A stretch of DNA of 64,000 bases from contig OX621242.1 of the NCBI GenBank assembly GCA_951640165.1, positions 22,502,001 to 22,566,000 of the forward strand, read 5' to 3'. Under the pieces are notes generated by a model. It saw nothing but the letters and a program-made list of their open reading frames with translations. It searched no databases and had not been told where the DNA came from. The translations under genes were made by a program, and so were the position numbers. Below, piece by piece: positions 21,861-31,010 of this stretch (within the stretch, counting starts at the first letter, position 1; each line of letters starts with the position of its first letter). Origin of the DNA: Pseudoips prasinana. Lineage: Eukaryota; Arthropoda; Insecta; Lepidoptera; Nolidae.

Positions 21861-22690
21861 GCATGATTTCAATCTGCAACAATAGTTGCCATTACATTTT
21901 AGGGAAGACCTTTCTTATGTAAAATTAGCTAAATGCCGAAATAAAAACTAATAAAATACGATAAAATCCGTTTATGGGCCAAAGAAACCCAGGAAAGGTT
22001 ATAAATTAAAGGTACTATGCATAGTTCATCATTGGTCATTGTAACAGTGCGGTACTACTACTTAAAATAGATTTATGACGTACAAATAATGCAAAATATC
22101 ATCGCTATGGTCTTATTGGACAGAGCAATCACAACCATAGCGATCAGAAAAAGTCACAAAATCATAAATATAGCCGAATTTAAAAGCAGTAGAAAGTTGT
22201 GATTACGTCTCATAAAAAACATCATAACGATCACTTAATTCATATAAGAAACACATTCACAAGCTTACTATTTAATTTAAGTAACGTGCCATAGCAATCA
22301 TAAAATTCGAGAACCATATCCAGAGCAATCATAAACTTACCTTCGTAAAGTTGGAACTAGGGAACGTGGCACACAGGTTTCCTCCTTGGCGATTAGACCA
22401 CTGCTGGTGTTGCCCCAGGGAAGGGGAATAGAGTGTCTATAACGCGTTACTAGGGATGAGCGCGATATTTTGCGTCCGCGCAGAGCGATGAGACAAAATG
22501 CCCGGTCACGTTTTTAAATTCAAATTGTGGCAAAAGTATTATTAATATAAGTAAAAATATATTATGTCTATAAAAATTAACTATTTGTTATGTAATTTAA
22601 ATAAGTTGTTTCATATAAACCTTCTCATTAAAAAGTTGAAGAATATTTTTTTCATTCAAGCGGGAGTTGGGTCAACCCAGAGCGATCAGG

Positions 22691-23097
22691 ATTTTAGGGT
22701 TTAAGATATTTTTTTAAATATTTAAAATAAACTTATTCATAATATTTGCCTTGTATCACATAGATTAGACACCGAACTGTATATAAAAAAATATTTTGAA
22801 AACGTATTTCGATTTTAAAATGGGTTTATCCAGCCCGACACGAAAAAAAATGCCTTTGGAGATTGACCCATATATCACATATGTAAATGCTGTATAGATG
22901 AAAATCATAAGTTACTAGGATCTCACAAAGAGTTGAGCGTAACTATTTCGTAGGATAAGCTATATTCTATTAAACAGTACTGTAAATCTTGCTGGCTACT
23001 GTTAACGATATGTATTAGTAGCGGAGTCTATCTTGTAACACATGTACTATTGATTCTTTTTTTATTGATCAGAATCCCAACCAGTTCTATAAATTTA
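22691..23097. other. No gene recognised
   Basis: AT-rich; I see nothing to support. Confidence 0.3.
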
Positions 23098-23270
23098 GGC
23101 GACACGCGTCTCCAAGTGCCCCTATAGTGTAAGCGGATGGGTGGTAAGGGCAAAGAATATCACCAACACACCTCATCCAGTGAGGAGCGTGGAGTCGTCC
23201 TGAGGGAATATCTACTAGAGAACGAGTAGCAGCGCTTCTCTGGGTACTATGACTATATAAGATGAACCTT
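23098..23270 (-). repeat. Interspersed repeat A, copy 3 (truncated)
   Basis: Contains CACCTCATCCAGTGAGGAGC, then GGGAATATCTACTAGAGAAC and TCTGGGTACTATGACTAT, the same order as in 6588-6775. It ends before the GATCGCCAACCC part. Confidence 0.6.
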
Positions 23271-24138
23271 GGGGAAAGCCGCAGTTTGGAGTATATGGTG
23301 ATAGTATCAGGGCGCATATCCTTTCGCTGAAGCAAAGATAGAAAGAAACCAATTTAACCAGTATATCATTAGTTTCCACATACAAATTCCTGCAACTGCC
23401 CTGTGGCAACAATTTAAAGAAATATTCCAACCATGCTTAGTGGTTGTATAGGACATGAATAAAGGAATGCGCAATGCATATAAAATTGATTACATAAATA
23501 TTTAAAGATTACGTATTACCTATAGACTATAAACATTTACACAATATATACTAAATACTGTAGAAAAATAAACATTAAAATGAAGTGAATGTATGCATGA
23601 AAAAATCATGATATTTTATGAAAAGTGTATTTTTTAGTATTATTACTATTTATTCTCTTAAGGTGTTCAGATTCACTAGTACATTACATAGTTAAAATGT
23701 TTTTCATTGTAACTTTGTAAGTTGCATAAGCAACCACAACCAAACGAATAACCGAAAATAATCTCTACATATTAAAAATGTTCCAGTAAAATAAGTATGT
23801 CGCCGTACTGAATTCCCGGTACCTATTGCGGGTACGTAATATCTAGGGTGGTAGTAACTCCATCTATCGAAACTATTACAGTACTACTGTATACACTATT
23901 ACTATATAGAATGTAAAGGAAAGTGAACGAAGCCCCGTGAACAGGAATGACAGCGGGTCCTGTAATTGTATGTCATAGCTGCGTGCTATCAGTCACAGAA
24001 CATACGCAAAGCGAGCCAAAATGAGTGTCCAGAGTTTCGCCAAGTCATAATGAGCGCCCTAAACATATTTAACAAAGGTATTGAGATATTTAGAAGTAAA
24101 TAAATGTATTAAAAATATATACACATAAATATATATAG
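23271..24138. other. No gene recognised
   Basis: Frames at 23215-23430 (minus) have no motif. Otherwise plain AT-rich sequence. Confidence 0.3.
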
Positions 24139-24400
24139 ACGGTCTCCGTAGCCTAGTTGGTAGTGCTCCTACGAAGCTGGTGGTCCTGGGTTCGAATCCC
24201 GGTAAGTCCAAATATTTGTGTGATGAGCACGAATATTTGTTTCTGAGTCATGGATGTTTTCTATGTATATATTAAGTATTTATCTATCTATATAAGTATG
24301 TATATCGTCGCCTGGTACCTATAGTACAAGCTTTGCTTAGTTTGGGGCTAGGATCATCTGTGTGACATTGTCCCGAGATATTATTATTATTATATATTCT
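24139..24400 (+). mobile_element. tRNA-derived SINE with a different head
   Basis: Head GTAGCCTAGTTGGTAGTG (A-box) and GGGTTCGAATCCCGG (B-box), then a body like the Metulj-like SINEs (ATGAGCAC..., TATCTATATAAGTATGTAT, ACAAGCTTTGCTTAGTTTGG) and an ATT-repeat tail ending near 24397. The head is closer to a tRNA than in the other copies. The acceptor stem cannot pair, so it is not a tRNA gene. Confidence 0.8.
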
Positions 24401-26288
24401 AGATTAGAGGCTTCGTGGCATTTTTTTTAAACAGAGCTCATTAAAGGCTGTAGCTAGATAGATACTTGTAAATATGAGCAATTTTAAACTATTTGTATTG
24501 CATCAAATTAAGTATAAGACATTTATTAAGTCAGTTTGTAAGACTTTAATCTTCTGGCTTCTCTAGAGCCCTAATTTTTAAATATTGTGTATGCTTTGAT
24601 ATTTTATCTTTTAACTATGTATAGTGCTGGATACTTATAACATAGATATTCCCTCGGGATACCTTCAATGCTACTCACGGGTTAAGATGGGCTGGTGATA
24701 TTGTTACAGCCGCACCCTGATTTGTGATCCTTACACCATAGGGGCACCGTCTTAGCGGCCATCTAAATTAATATCGTTTAATATTTTGTACAAAGTTCTT
24801 GATATAAAACCTTGTACTCGTACATAATTTGATTTTACACCTAAGATTTGGTATATGTTGTCTACAAGTTAAAATAAATATCGGTAATTTTGGTGGCCTA
24901 GACCACCAAACAGAAGCCATTGAACAAATAAACTTTTTTTTTATATTATTTTTACACGATTTTCGTACATGAAATGACGATGCCAATTCCATCGTACCTT
25001 ATACTAAGCTGACCCTAAAACAACACTATACAACGACAATGACTAACGCACCGAGTACATAAACGGGTCATAAAAATTTTAAAGAAATATAGCATTCTAG
25101 CTCGAACCGATAACGGTTCAGATAAAATGCTATGAAATTCACAAACAAGTAAACTTAAAAAGTTATAAGTCCTAAACCCAATAACAATCTAAATGGAAGA
25201 ATACATGAAAAGGATCATAGCTTGCGGCATTCGGTCAAATAGAGTGAAAGGGACAGCTTTACGCTATCGGATAAAATCCTTTATGCAACTGAAAATTTCA
25301 GTACTGAAATTACATCATGATTTATCATCATTTCTTATAAATCTAAACAAAAACATGAATTGTGCGCACAGCTACTGAATCCATAAAAAAATCTTTTTAT
25401 TAACTTTAGATGACTTTTGGTTAAGCATTCGGAAGTCGCATGGAATTTTCAGCATTGTTTGTCATTAAAGGCTGCAAAAGGATCATCTAGAATTGGAACA
25501 CCTAGAAGGCGGAATAACTCTTTGCTAAGAGTTTTTAATTTGGAGTCTAACCATAAAATAAATTGTTAATTTTATCTGTCTGTGATGAAGAGTTCCCCAT
25601 TTTTGTTAATTTAGATTCAAACCTATAGAACGAAATTCGTACAGCAAAGTCTTGGAAGAGAAGTACATGTATGAAGAGCTCTGGTACAGTTGGGACGAGG
25701 ATTGTAAATGTAGTACTACGTTTTTTTTGTTTCATTGTAATCATAAATTTAACTTTATATCCCTTACTAAAGAAGTGTAATATTAAAAAAAAAAAATCTT
25801 ATATCTCACTCGGTGCTGTATCCCTCGCTAACTAATAGCAGTATAGTGTTACAGTACTTCGCTGATTATTGATTTTGAAAGGCAATCTTCATAAACTAAC
25901 TATACTAATCGCTTGTATCAAACTTTTTTCTTATTGTTACAACTTTGCTCATATTTTACACATACTAATATACTTCCTAACTTTGGGGTCAAGAAGAAAA
26001 CAGTTTTATTTAAAAGTTATAAGGTCGGATTTGGTTTGAAACTGGAGTGTCAAGTCACTTGATCGCATTTTAGGGGAGATTATGATAGGTCGAGACTACA
26101 GGCGGTAAGTTTACAATGGTTGGGTAGTTAAAAGTGACAATATTATTTCATTTCTAGTCTGGTGAAATCAAAATACTGAGCGACTTTTAGTAAAAACTCG
26201 CGGAGTCGATAATAAGTAGATACAGAGTTCAGAACAAATTTATACCTCAAGTCTAATTTTAATGGGATTTGATTTCATGGTTAGATCA
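24401..26288. other. Unassigned AT-rich stretch
   Basis: No gene, RNA or known repeat seen. Small frames (24768-24992 minus, 25193-25378 plus, 25547-25744 minus) show no motif. Confidence 0.35.
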
Positions 26289-26302
26289 GGTTAGATTATT
26301 AT
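26289..26302. repeat. Target-site duplication of R1-clade insertion 1, left
   Basis: GGTTAGATTATTAT, identical to 27099-27112. A third copy starts at 27318, after insertion 2. Confidence 0.9.
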
Positions 26303-26759
26303 GGGGCACGCCACGATAGTGGCGGTAAGACCCGTCATGGAGGAATGGCTGGAGAGGAGGCACGGCGCCCTCACATATCGGCTTACGCAGGTACTCTCGG
26401 ATCATCGATGCTTCGGGAAGTACCTGCATCGGATAGGCCGAGAAGAGACGCCCGGTCGTCACCATTGTGGTAGCCCCGTTGACACGGCACTTCACACATC
26501 GGTGGAATGCCCAGCTTGGGAGACACAGCGCCGTGTTCTCGGTGCTGCAATGGGTGCGGCTGACTTCTCGCTTGCAACGGTGACCGAATTCATGGTTGTA
26601 AGCGAGAGTTCTTGGGATATCGTCGCCACCTTTTGCGAGGAGGTAATGATGGCAAAAGAGGTGGCGGAGCGAGAACGGGAGACATCATCCTCCCTGCCAA
26701 GCCGCGCCAGGAGAACCGGGCGTCGGAGGGCGCATATCGCCAATCTTCGGCCTCCATAA
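26303..26759 (+). pseudogene. R1-clade ORF2 C-terminal domain
   Basis: This open frame has no native start; it enters in the last part of ORF2. It shows RLTQVLSDHRCFGKYLHRIG, then the zinc-binding motif HHCGSPVDTALHTSVECPAW (C-H-C ligands visible), and an arginine-rich end closing at 26759. In R1-clade LINEs this C-terminal zinc region follows the polymerase and helps in target binding. The remaining 150 or so codons are open without a stop, so this copy is young or was truncated at insertion. It makes no enzyme: the endonuclease and polymerase are absent. Confidence 0.88.
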
Positions 26760-27098
26760 GGAATGGCCTGCGGGCGGTGGACCTGGGGCAGTCCTCCGTC
26801 CGACCAGAATAGACCTGAGACGGTGGCGCGCCGTGTTCCGCGCGCGCCTCTTTTGAGGAGGGGGGCAAGGGTACCCCCAACGGAAGTGGAGCTCACTAAA
26901 AAGTGGGCCAGCGCCTGTCCAGACTGCGGTGAATGCGCGAGCGAATCCCGTGGTCTGGACTGTAGGTGGCTGAAGACACCGTGGGTTTTAGTCGGTAAAC
27001 CCAGCACTACCATCTGGCTGGGAGTCCGACATACCCCGTCGCTTCCCCAGCGGCGGAACGACCCATAAAGGATTTCCCCATGTAAATAAAAAAAAGGG
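26303..27098 (+). mobile_element. R1-clade LINE, 5'-truncated (insertion 1)
   Basis: A 796-bp insertion holding the end of ORF2 (26303-26759) and the 3' UTR, finishing in an A-rich run (27082-27095). It is flanked by a perfect 14-bp duplication. The ORF2 end has the R1-clade C-terminal zinc motif. The 3' UTR includes TTTTAGTCGGTAAACCCAGC and GGGAGTCCGACATACCCCGT. Confidence 0.88.
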
Positions 27099-27132
27099 GG
27101 TTAGATTATTATATTTTTCATGTGCGTAATCT
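27099..27132. repeat. Target-site duplication of R1-clade insertion 2, left (34 nt)
   Basis: The 34 bases from GGTTAGATTATTAT to ATGTGCGTAATCT recur at 27318-27351 with one mismatch (A/T at the 15th base). The first 14 bases are also the right-hand duplication of insertion 1. Confidence 0.85.
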
Positions 27133-27317
27133 CCAGACTGCGGTGAATGCGCGAGCAAATCCCGTGGTCTGGAGTCTGGACTGTAGATGGCTGAAGACAC
27201 CGTGGGGTTTTAGTCGGTAAAACCAGCACTACCATCTGGCTGGGAGTCCGACATACCCCGTCGCTTCCCCAGCGGCGGAACGACCCATTATGGATTTCCC
27301 CACGTAAAAAAAAAGAA
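27133..27317 (+). mobile_element. R1-clade LINE 3' UTR fragment (insertion 2)
   Basis: A 185-bp piece from CCAGACTGCGGTGAATGCGC to the A-rich end CACGTAAAAAAAAAGAA. It matches 26918-27095 with several substitutions and a small insertion (GGTCTGGAGTCTGGACTG against GGTCTGGACTG). It carries no coding sequence. Confidence 0.85.
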
Positions 27318-27351
27318 GGTTAGATTATTATTTTTTTCATGTGCGTAATCT
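27318..27351. repeat. Target-site duplication of R1-clade insertion 2, right
   Basis: Second copy of the 34-base sequence at 27099-27132, one mismatch. Confidence 0.85.
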
Positions 27352-27465
27352 TTTATAGAACTCTATCTTTCTACCAAATCTGGCCTAACGCTTATATAAT
27401 GTTTTAGGTGATCAGTAGTTACCGTCAAAACTCGTTGTTCATCATCCAGTTGTTTAGTGACCCTG

Positions 27466-27620
27466 ACTGCTAAGACAGGGGGCGTGGGCGTTTCCCACCG
27501 ATGACAAATCTTTTTGTGATGAACATGATATTGGTTCTGTGCCTGGGTATAATTTATCTTTAATATGTATGCATTTAGAAATATAGAAGTATATTTATCA
27601 TTTGTCTCGTTGTACAGGCT
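27466..27620 (+). mobile_element. Partial tRNA-derived SINE
   Basis: Head GACTGCTAAGACAGGGGG and decayed B-box GGGCGTTTCCCACC, then GATGACAAATCTTTTTGTGA and a body with ATGTATGCATTTAGAAATAT. It lacks the last third found in full copies. Confidence 0.6.
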
Positions 27621-27624
27621 TTTT

Positions 27625-27760
27625 TTTTATCGGTCTTGTCCCTCCCTCTTACCCACCACTGCAACTCCTGTAAGCCAGGATCAACAGTGGCACACAATGA
27701 AATGACACTGAGCGGTGAGGCTCAGGCATGTCCCGGGGAATCGCTTTAACTGTCTTGGAT
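27625..27760 (+). repeat. Interspersed repeat C, plus copy
   Basis: CAACTCCTGTAAGCCAGGAT, CAGTGGCACAC and GAGCGGTGAGG appear in the same order as on the minus strand at 39590-39690. Function unknown; non-coding. Confidence 0.6.
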
Positions 27761-27949
27761 CCCACAACGAATTTAATCAGAAATAATTAAAAGGAGGAGT
27801 TAGAAAATGAATTGTTCCACTTCCCTCCAGAGCAAAGCGGGAGACAGAATGATGTAAAGAGGCAATAGCCTCATAAAACGAGAGAATTGCAAATAAAGAA
27901 GCCAGCTGCAAAAGCACCGAGGATCAATTTAGGGGTCCTAAGTGAGCTA
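27761..27949. other. Probable 3' flank of the minus-strand LINE
   Basis: No coding frame. It may be the 3' UTR of the R1-clade element to the right, but no poly(A) or duplication marks its end. Confidence 0.3.
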
Positions 27950-30048
27950 TTATATTTGATTCCAATAGTATGTATGGCAAAAGCGCTTAAACGCACGGAA
28001 GTTGTTTCTTGTTGCTACAAGATCCGTATAATAAACTACTCCAGATATTGGTTGCAAGCTGTTTAACATAATATTACGCTGATTTTGCCAGAGATCACAC
28101 TCCCAAAGGATATGGTGAGCAGTTTGCTCATATTCGTTACTGGAAGTTGAGCACAGACAGATTGGTGAAGATACTATTTGAAACTAAACAATTTACTTTT
28201 AAAATTCCCGTGTCCGGTAAGAAATTGTGCAACACAATGGTCTATGATTAGCCAAGTTTTATTTAACCGTTCGCGTACGTCCGGAAAGAACTGGTGCAGA
28301 TGGCGACCCTTGGTTGAGCTATTCCATCTACATTGCCATTCATTTAGTAGCTCGTCATTTAAGTCAGCTATTGGCATAAATAGCCTGGTTATTTTCGTAC
28401 GGTCGCGTAATGATAAGAAATCGTTTTCTAAATTTTCGCGCGTAGAATAATACTTTGCTGCTCGTCTTTAAACTTCAAGATCAACCGGAAGTACACCCGC
28501 TAGTACAGGTAGGGCCTCTGTGCTTACTGTTCTATATGCTTTACACAGAAATATCAACACCAACCTCTGGCTTTGTAGTAATTTACGGCGAGCAGTTCCA
28601 ATGGTAGCCCTATCAGCCCACACAGGCGAGCCGTAGCATATATACCCAAGATAGGTTGCCCCGTAAACGATTTTAAGAGTATTAAAAGAGAGGCCCCAGG
28701 TTGCCGTCGATATCCTTGTAAGTGCAAAAAAGCTCCGGTTAGCTTTTTCCCCAACTGATTTAATATGTTCTATAAACGAGAAATTCTTTTCTAAAACTAA
28801 ACCCAAATAACACGTTGATATCTTGCGTTTTACAGTATCATTATTCAGTTTTACGCTCGGGGGAGATTTTAGTTCACCTTTAAGAAGGAGTGGGTTTTAT
28901 GAGGAGCAAATGTAAGGCGATTTCTTTTACCCCATTCACTTATCATACTTAAGCAAGTTTGAGCCAGATTTTCCAACTCTCTCCTGGAGTTACCCTGTAT
29001 AAGTCCATCGTCGGCATATGCTGTTAGAGAGCAGCATGATGGCCAGGATAATGTCAAGAAGTCATCAAAACCCAAGTTCCAGAGATACGGCGCGAGCACT
29101 GAGCCCTGGGGGCAACCCATGGTTAACGATTTAGTGACTCTGTAGTGACCAAGCTTAAGAGTTGCAGAGCCATGTACAAAATAAGATGTGATTATCGAAT
29201 ATATATTACTGTAACAACCGCGTAACTTAAGTTTATGTAACAAAATTGGCCACCATGTATTATCAAACGCCCTGAAATATCTAGGAATATGGCCAAAACG
29301 TATTTACATTCGGACGAGTTTACAGCTTTCCTCACTGAGATAGCTGCGTCCACTGTCGATTTACCCGCAGTAAAACCAAATTGATTTCCGTGAAATTTTG
29401 GTCCTCCCGGTAGCAATCGCGGTACGATAAGTCGTTCTAGAAGCTTGCCTAAGGAAGGTAGTAACGTTATTGGTCGATATGACTTAGGGTCTTCAGGCAG
29501 TTTATCGCCATTTTTTGGTATAATACGAAGAAAACCGCTGCGCCAAGTACGTGGAAAAGTCCCTTCAGATATGCAACGTTTAAAAACTTTTAGTATTAAA
29601 TAATAATAATAATATCCTGGGACATTATTCACACACGGCCATCTGATACCAAACTAAGCAGAGCTTGTACTATGGAAACCAGATAACTGATATATTACAT
29701 ATACTCTTTTTCTTTTGTAAATACATACTTATATAGATAATTTACACCCAGACTCAGGACAAACAGACATGTTCATGCACACAAATATTTGTCCCGGGTG
29801 GGAATCGAACCCACGACCTGCGGCGTGAAAGGCAGCGTATCTACCAACCACGCCAATAGGCCCGTCAATCAAATCAATCATCAAACATCAAATCACCGGA
29901 TTGTTTTGTGGCTTCTATTATCATTTTGTTGGATATTTTATCTTCACCTGACGCTTTGTTAACAGAAAGCGATTTCACAGTATTCATAAACTCATGAATA
30001 GTAGTTGTACAGGCTCTTCCTAGTTTGGGATCGATGGCAGTGTGTCCC
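27950..30048 (-). pseudogene. R1-clade ORF2 pseudogene split by a SINE
   Basis: Reading leftward from 30048: HTAIDPKLGRACTTTI, then NKASGEDKIS, then a SINE (29601-29866). Next come FKRCISEGTFPRTWRSG, YRPITLLPSLGKLLERLI, motif A IFLDISG, a one-base deletion near 29270 before the FD-N-WW part, TMGCPQGSVLAPYLWNL, and TAYADDGLIQG (the YADD box). After further frame changes come EKNFSFIEHIKSVG, FFPDVRERLNKTW and QFLTGHGNFKSK. The last part is a C-terminal zinc motif with CLC...HHILWEC. These phrases are R1-clade. The endonuclease is missing (5' truncated). At least four frameshifts or stops make it dead. Confidence 0.85.
29601..29866 (-). mobile_element. Metulj-like SINE inside the R1-clade pseudogene
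   Basis: On the minus strand: GGCCTATTGGCGTGGTTGG (A-box), GGGTTCGATTCCCACC (perfect B-box), ACAAGCTCTGCTTAGTTTGG and the ATT-repeat tail. It interrupts the reverse transcriptase frame between NKMIIEATKQSG and the FKRCISEG segment. It is therefore younger than the LINE, and is the best preserved SINE in the window. Confidence 0.9.
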
Positions 30049-30263
30049 AAAATTCTTACTTATGTACTTATTCTTTAGCACTTTCAAAATTGTTTGCGTT
30101 ATCATAATATTGTTAACGCAAATAAACCTGACATGGTTTCATCAATCAATACATTTTTTATATGATTTTTGTAGTATAAAACAATGAAAAAATTTATATT
30201 ATTGTTAATTAGTTGTAATATGCTGGGTTAAATAGTTGTAATATGTTGTATATACCCTGGACA

Positions 30264-30290
30264 CCTCCAAACCTTCTTTCTTCTTTCTTG
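30264..30290 (-). promoter_or_regulatory. Putative polypurine tract
   Basis: On the minus strand, CAAGAAAGAAGAAAGAAGG then TTTGGAGG immediately precedes TGTCCAGGG. It starts directly after the ORF stop codon (TAA, 30293-30291). Position and composition fit plus-strand priming of an LTR element. Confidence 0.6.
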
Positions 30291-30557
30291 TTATACGGCA
30301 GTCGTGGTCAGGTCAGCACGAGAAATAGTGGCCAAGTTATTTCTGTTCAGTTCTCGTTGCAAGTTGCGTACGTGGTGCTTGTTGCATTTCTTGAGGACGT
30401 AGTATACAACGGCGATACATAATATAACTATAGCTATGGTGACCAAGAATTCTATGGACTCCAAGCGTTCTGTGTGGTATTGCGATGTCGTTGCAGAAGC
30501 TTGTCCGTTGGCATTCTGTGCGATCACAACTTGCTCTTTTGACGCAGATTTTCCCAT
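30291..30557 (-). CDS. 88-aa putative myristoylated single-pass membrane protein
   Basis: The start at 30557 sits in ACCATGG, a good context. The protein opens MGKSASKEQ, a classical N-myristoylation signal (Gly2, Ser/Lys following). Residues 10-35 are polar and Gln/Ser/Thr-rich. Residues about 37-55 form one hydrophobic helix (FLVTIAIVILCIAVVYYVL), followed by a basic, Cys/His-containing patch (KKCNKHHVR) and a polar tail. The expected topology is a lipid-anchored outer segment plus one membrane span. The frame is intact, begins about 90 bases after the putative primer-binding site and ends exactly where the purine tract begins, so it is the only product of this small LTR-type element. I do not recognise the family. 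A role in membrane targeting of particles or RNA is only a guess. Confidence 0.55.
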   Translation of the reverse strand: MGKSASKEQVVIAQNANGQASATTSQYHTERLESIEFLVTIAIVILCIAVVYYVLKKCNKHHVRNLQRELNRNNLATISRADLTTTAV

Positions 30558-30640
30558 GGTATGGTTTGAAATCTTCTATATTGTAATCTTCTTCCTTGAA
30601 ATCTTGATTTATATGTTCTTTAGACGGTGCCAAAGGCAAG

Positions 30641-30648
30641 GGTCGCCA
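30641..30648 (-). promoter_or_regulatory. Putative primer-binding site
   Basis: TGGCGACC on the minus strand abuts the LTR-like end ...TATTACA with no gap. TGGCGACC is complementary to a tRNA 3' end GGTCGCCA. The mdg1/412 group of insect LTR elements is known to prime from tRNA-Arg with a site of this kind. The match beyond eight bases is poor. Confidence 0.5.
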
Positions 30649-31010
30649 TGTAATATGCTGGGTGTTCAGGTGTTGTGAATAAAAACATATCTTACTCGTT
30701 CAGAGTCATTTTATTGAATACCAAAAATATTAAACATAAAGTACAATAATGTTCTAATTACGCAGCACCTAAGTTCAAGTTGCAACCTATGCAATATTCG
30801 CACACGTATACCTATTTTAACTAATTGACAAAGAAATCTATAATATTATATTTCATTACATTACATAGTAAAATAATTATTGGAAAACTTGGTATTTATA
30901 AGTATAACAAATTGACCTTGCCCGATTATACATGAAGGAAATGCAATGGTATATAAGCGAAATAACCACAGAGATATAAATTTACAGAACTATTGTGTTC
31001 GATTAGTGAT

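Larger units (their letters stand above)
20640..22690. mobile_element. Possible decayed DNA transposon with AGCRATCA motifs
   Basis: The motif AGAGCRATCATAA or close variants recurs on both sides of a broken ORF. On the left it is near 20667 and 20685. On the right it is near 22111, 22128, 22220 (AACGATCA), 22291, 22321 and 22676. Clustered copies flanking a relic coding region resemble subterminal transposase-binding repeats of cut-and-paste transposons. I cannot find terminal inverted repeats or a target duplication, and no transposase catalytic domain is recognisable. The coordinates are only the span of the motifs. Confidence 0.35.
30214..31010 (-). mobile_element. Compact LTR-type element with a small ORF
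   Basis: On the minus strand the order is a 5' LTR-like region (about 31010-30649), primer-binding site (30648), a leader of about 83 bases, an 88-codon ORF (30557-30291), a purine-rich tract (30290-30264) and a short 3' LTR-like segment (30263-30214, TGTCCAGGG to ...CATATTACA). Both LTR-like parts end in the same 14 bases, CCCAGCATATTACA. The right-hand one has a TATATA element and AATAAA before its end. The internal region is only about 385 bp and has no pol, so the element is non-autonomous (TRIM-like). The 3' LTR looks internally deleted, the 5' LTR start is not fixed, and I see no target duplication. Confidence 0.6.

Noticed and set aside
24141..24214. tRNA gene
   Set aside because: A- and B-boxes are present but the acceptor and anticodon stems do not pair, and a SINE body follows.
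30337..30639. 100-codon alternative frame over the small LTR-element ORF
   Set aside because: Weaker start and no membrane segment; it runs through the leader and overlaps the better-supported 88-codon frame.
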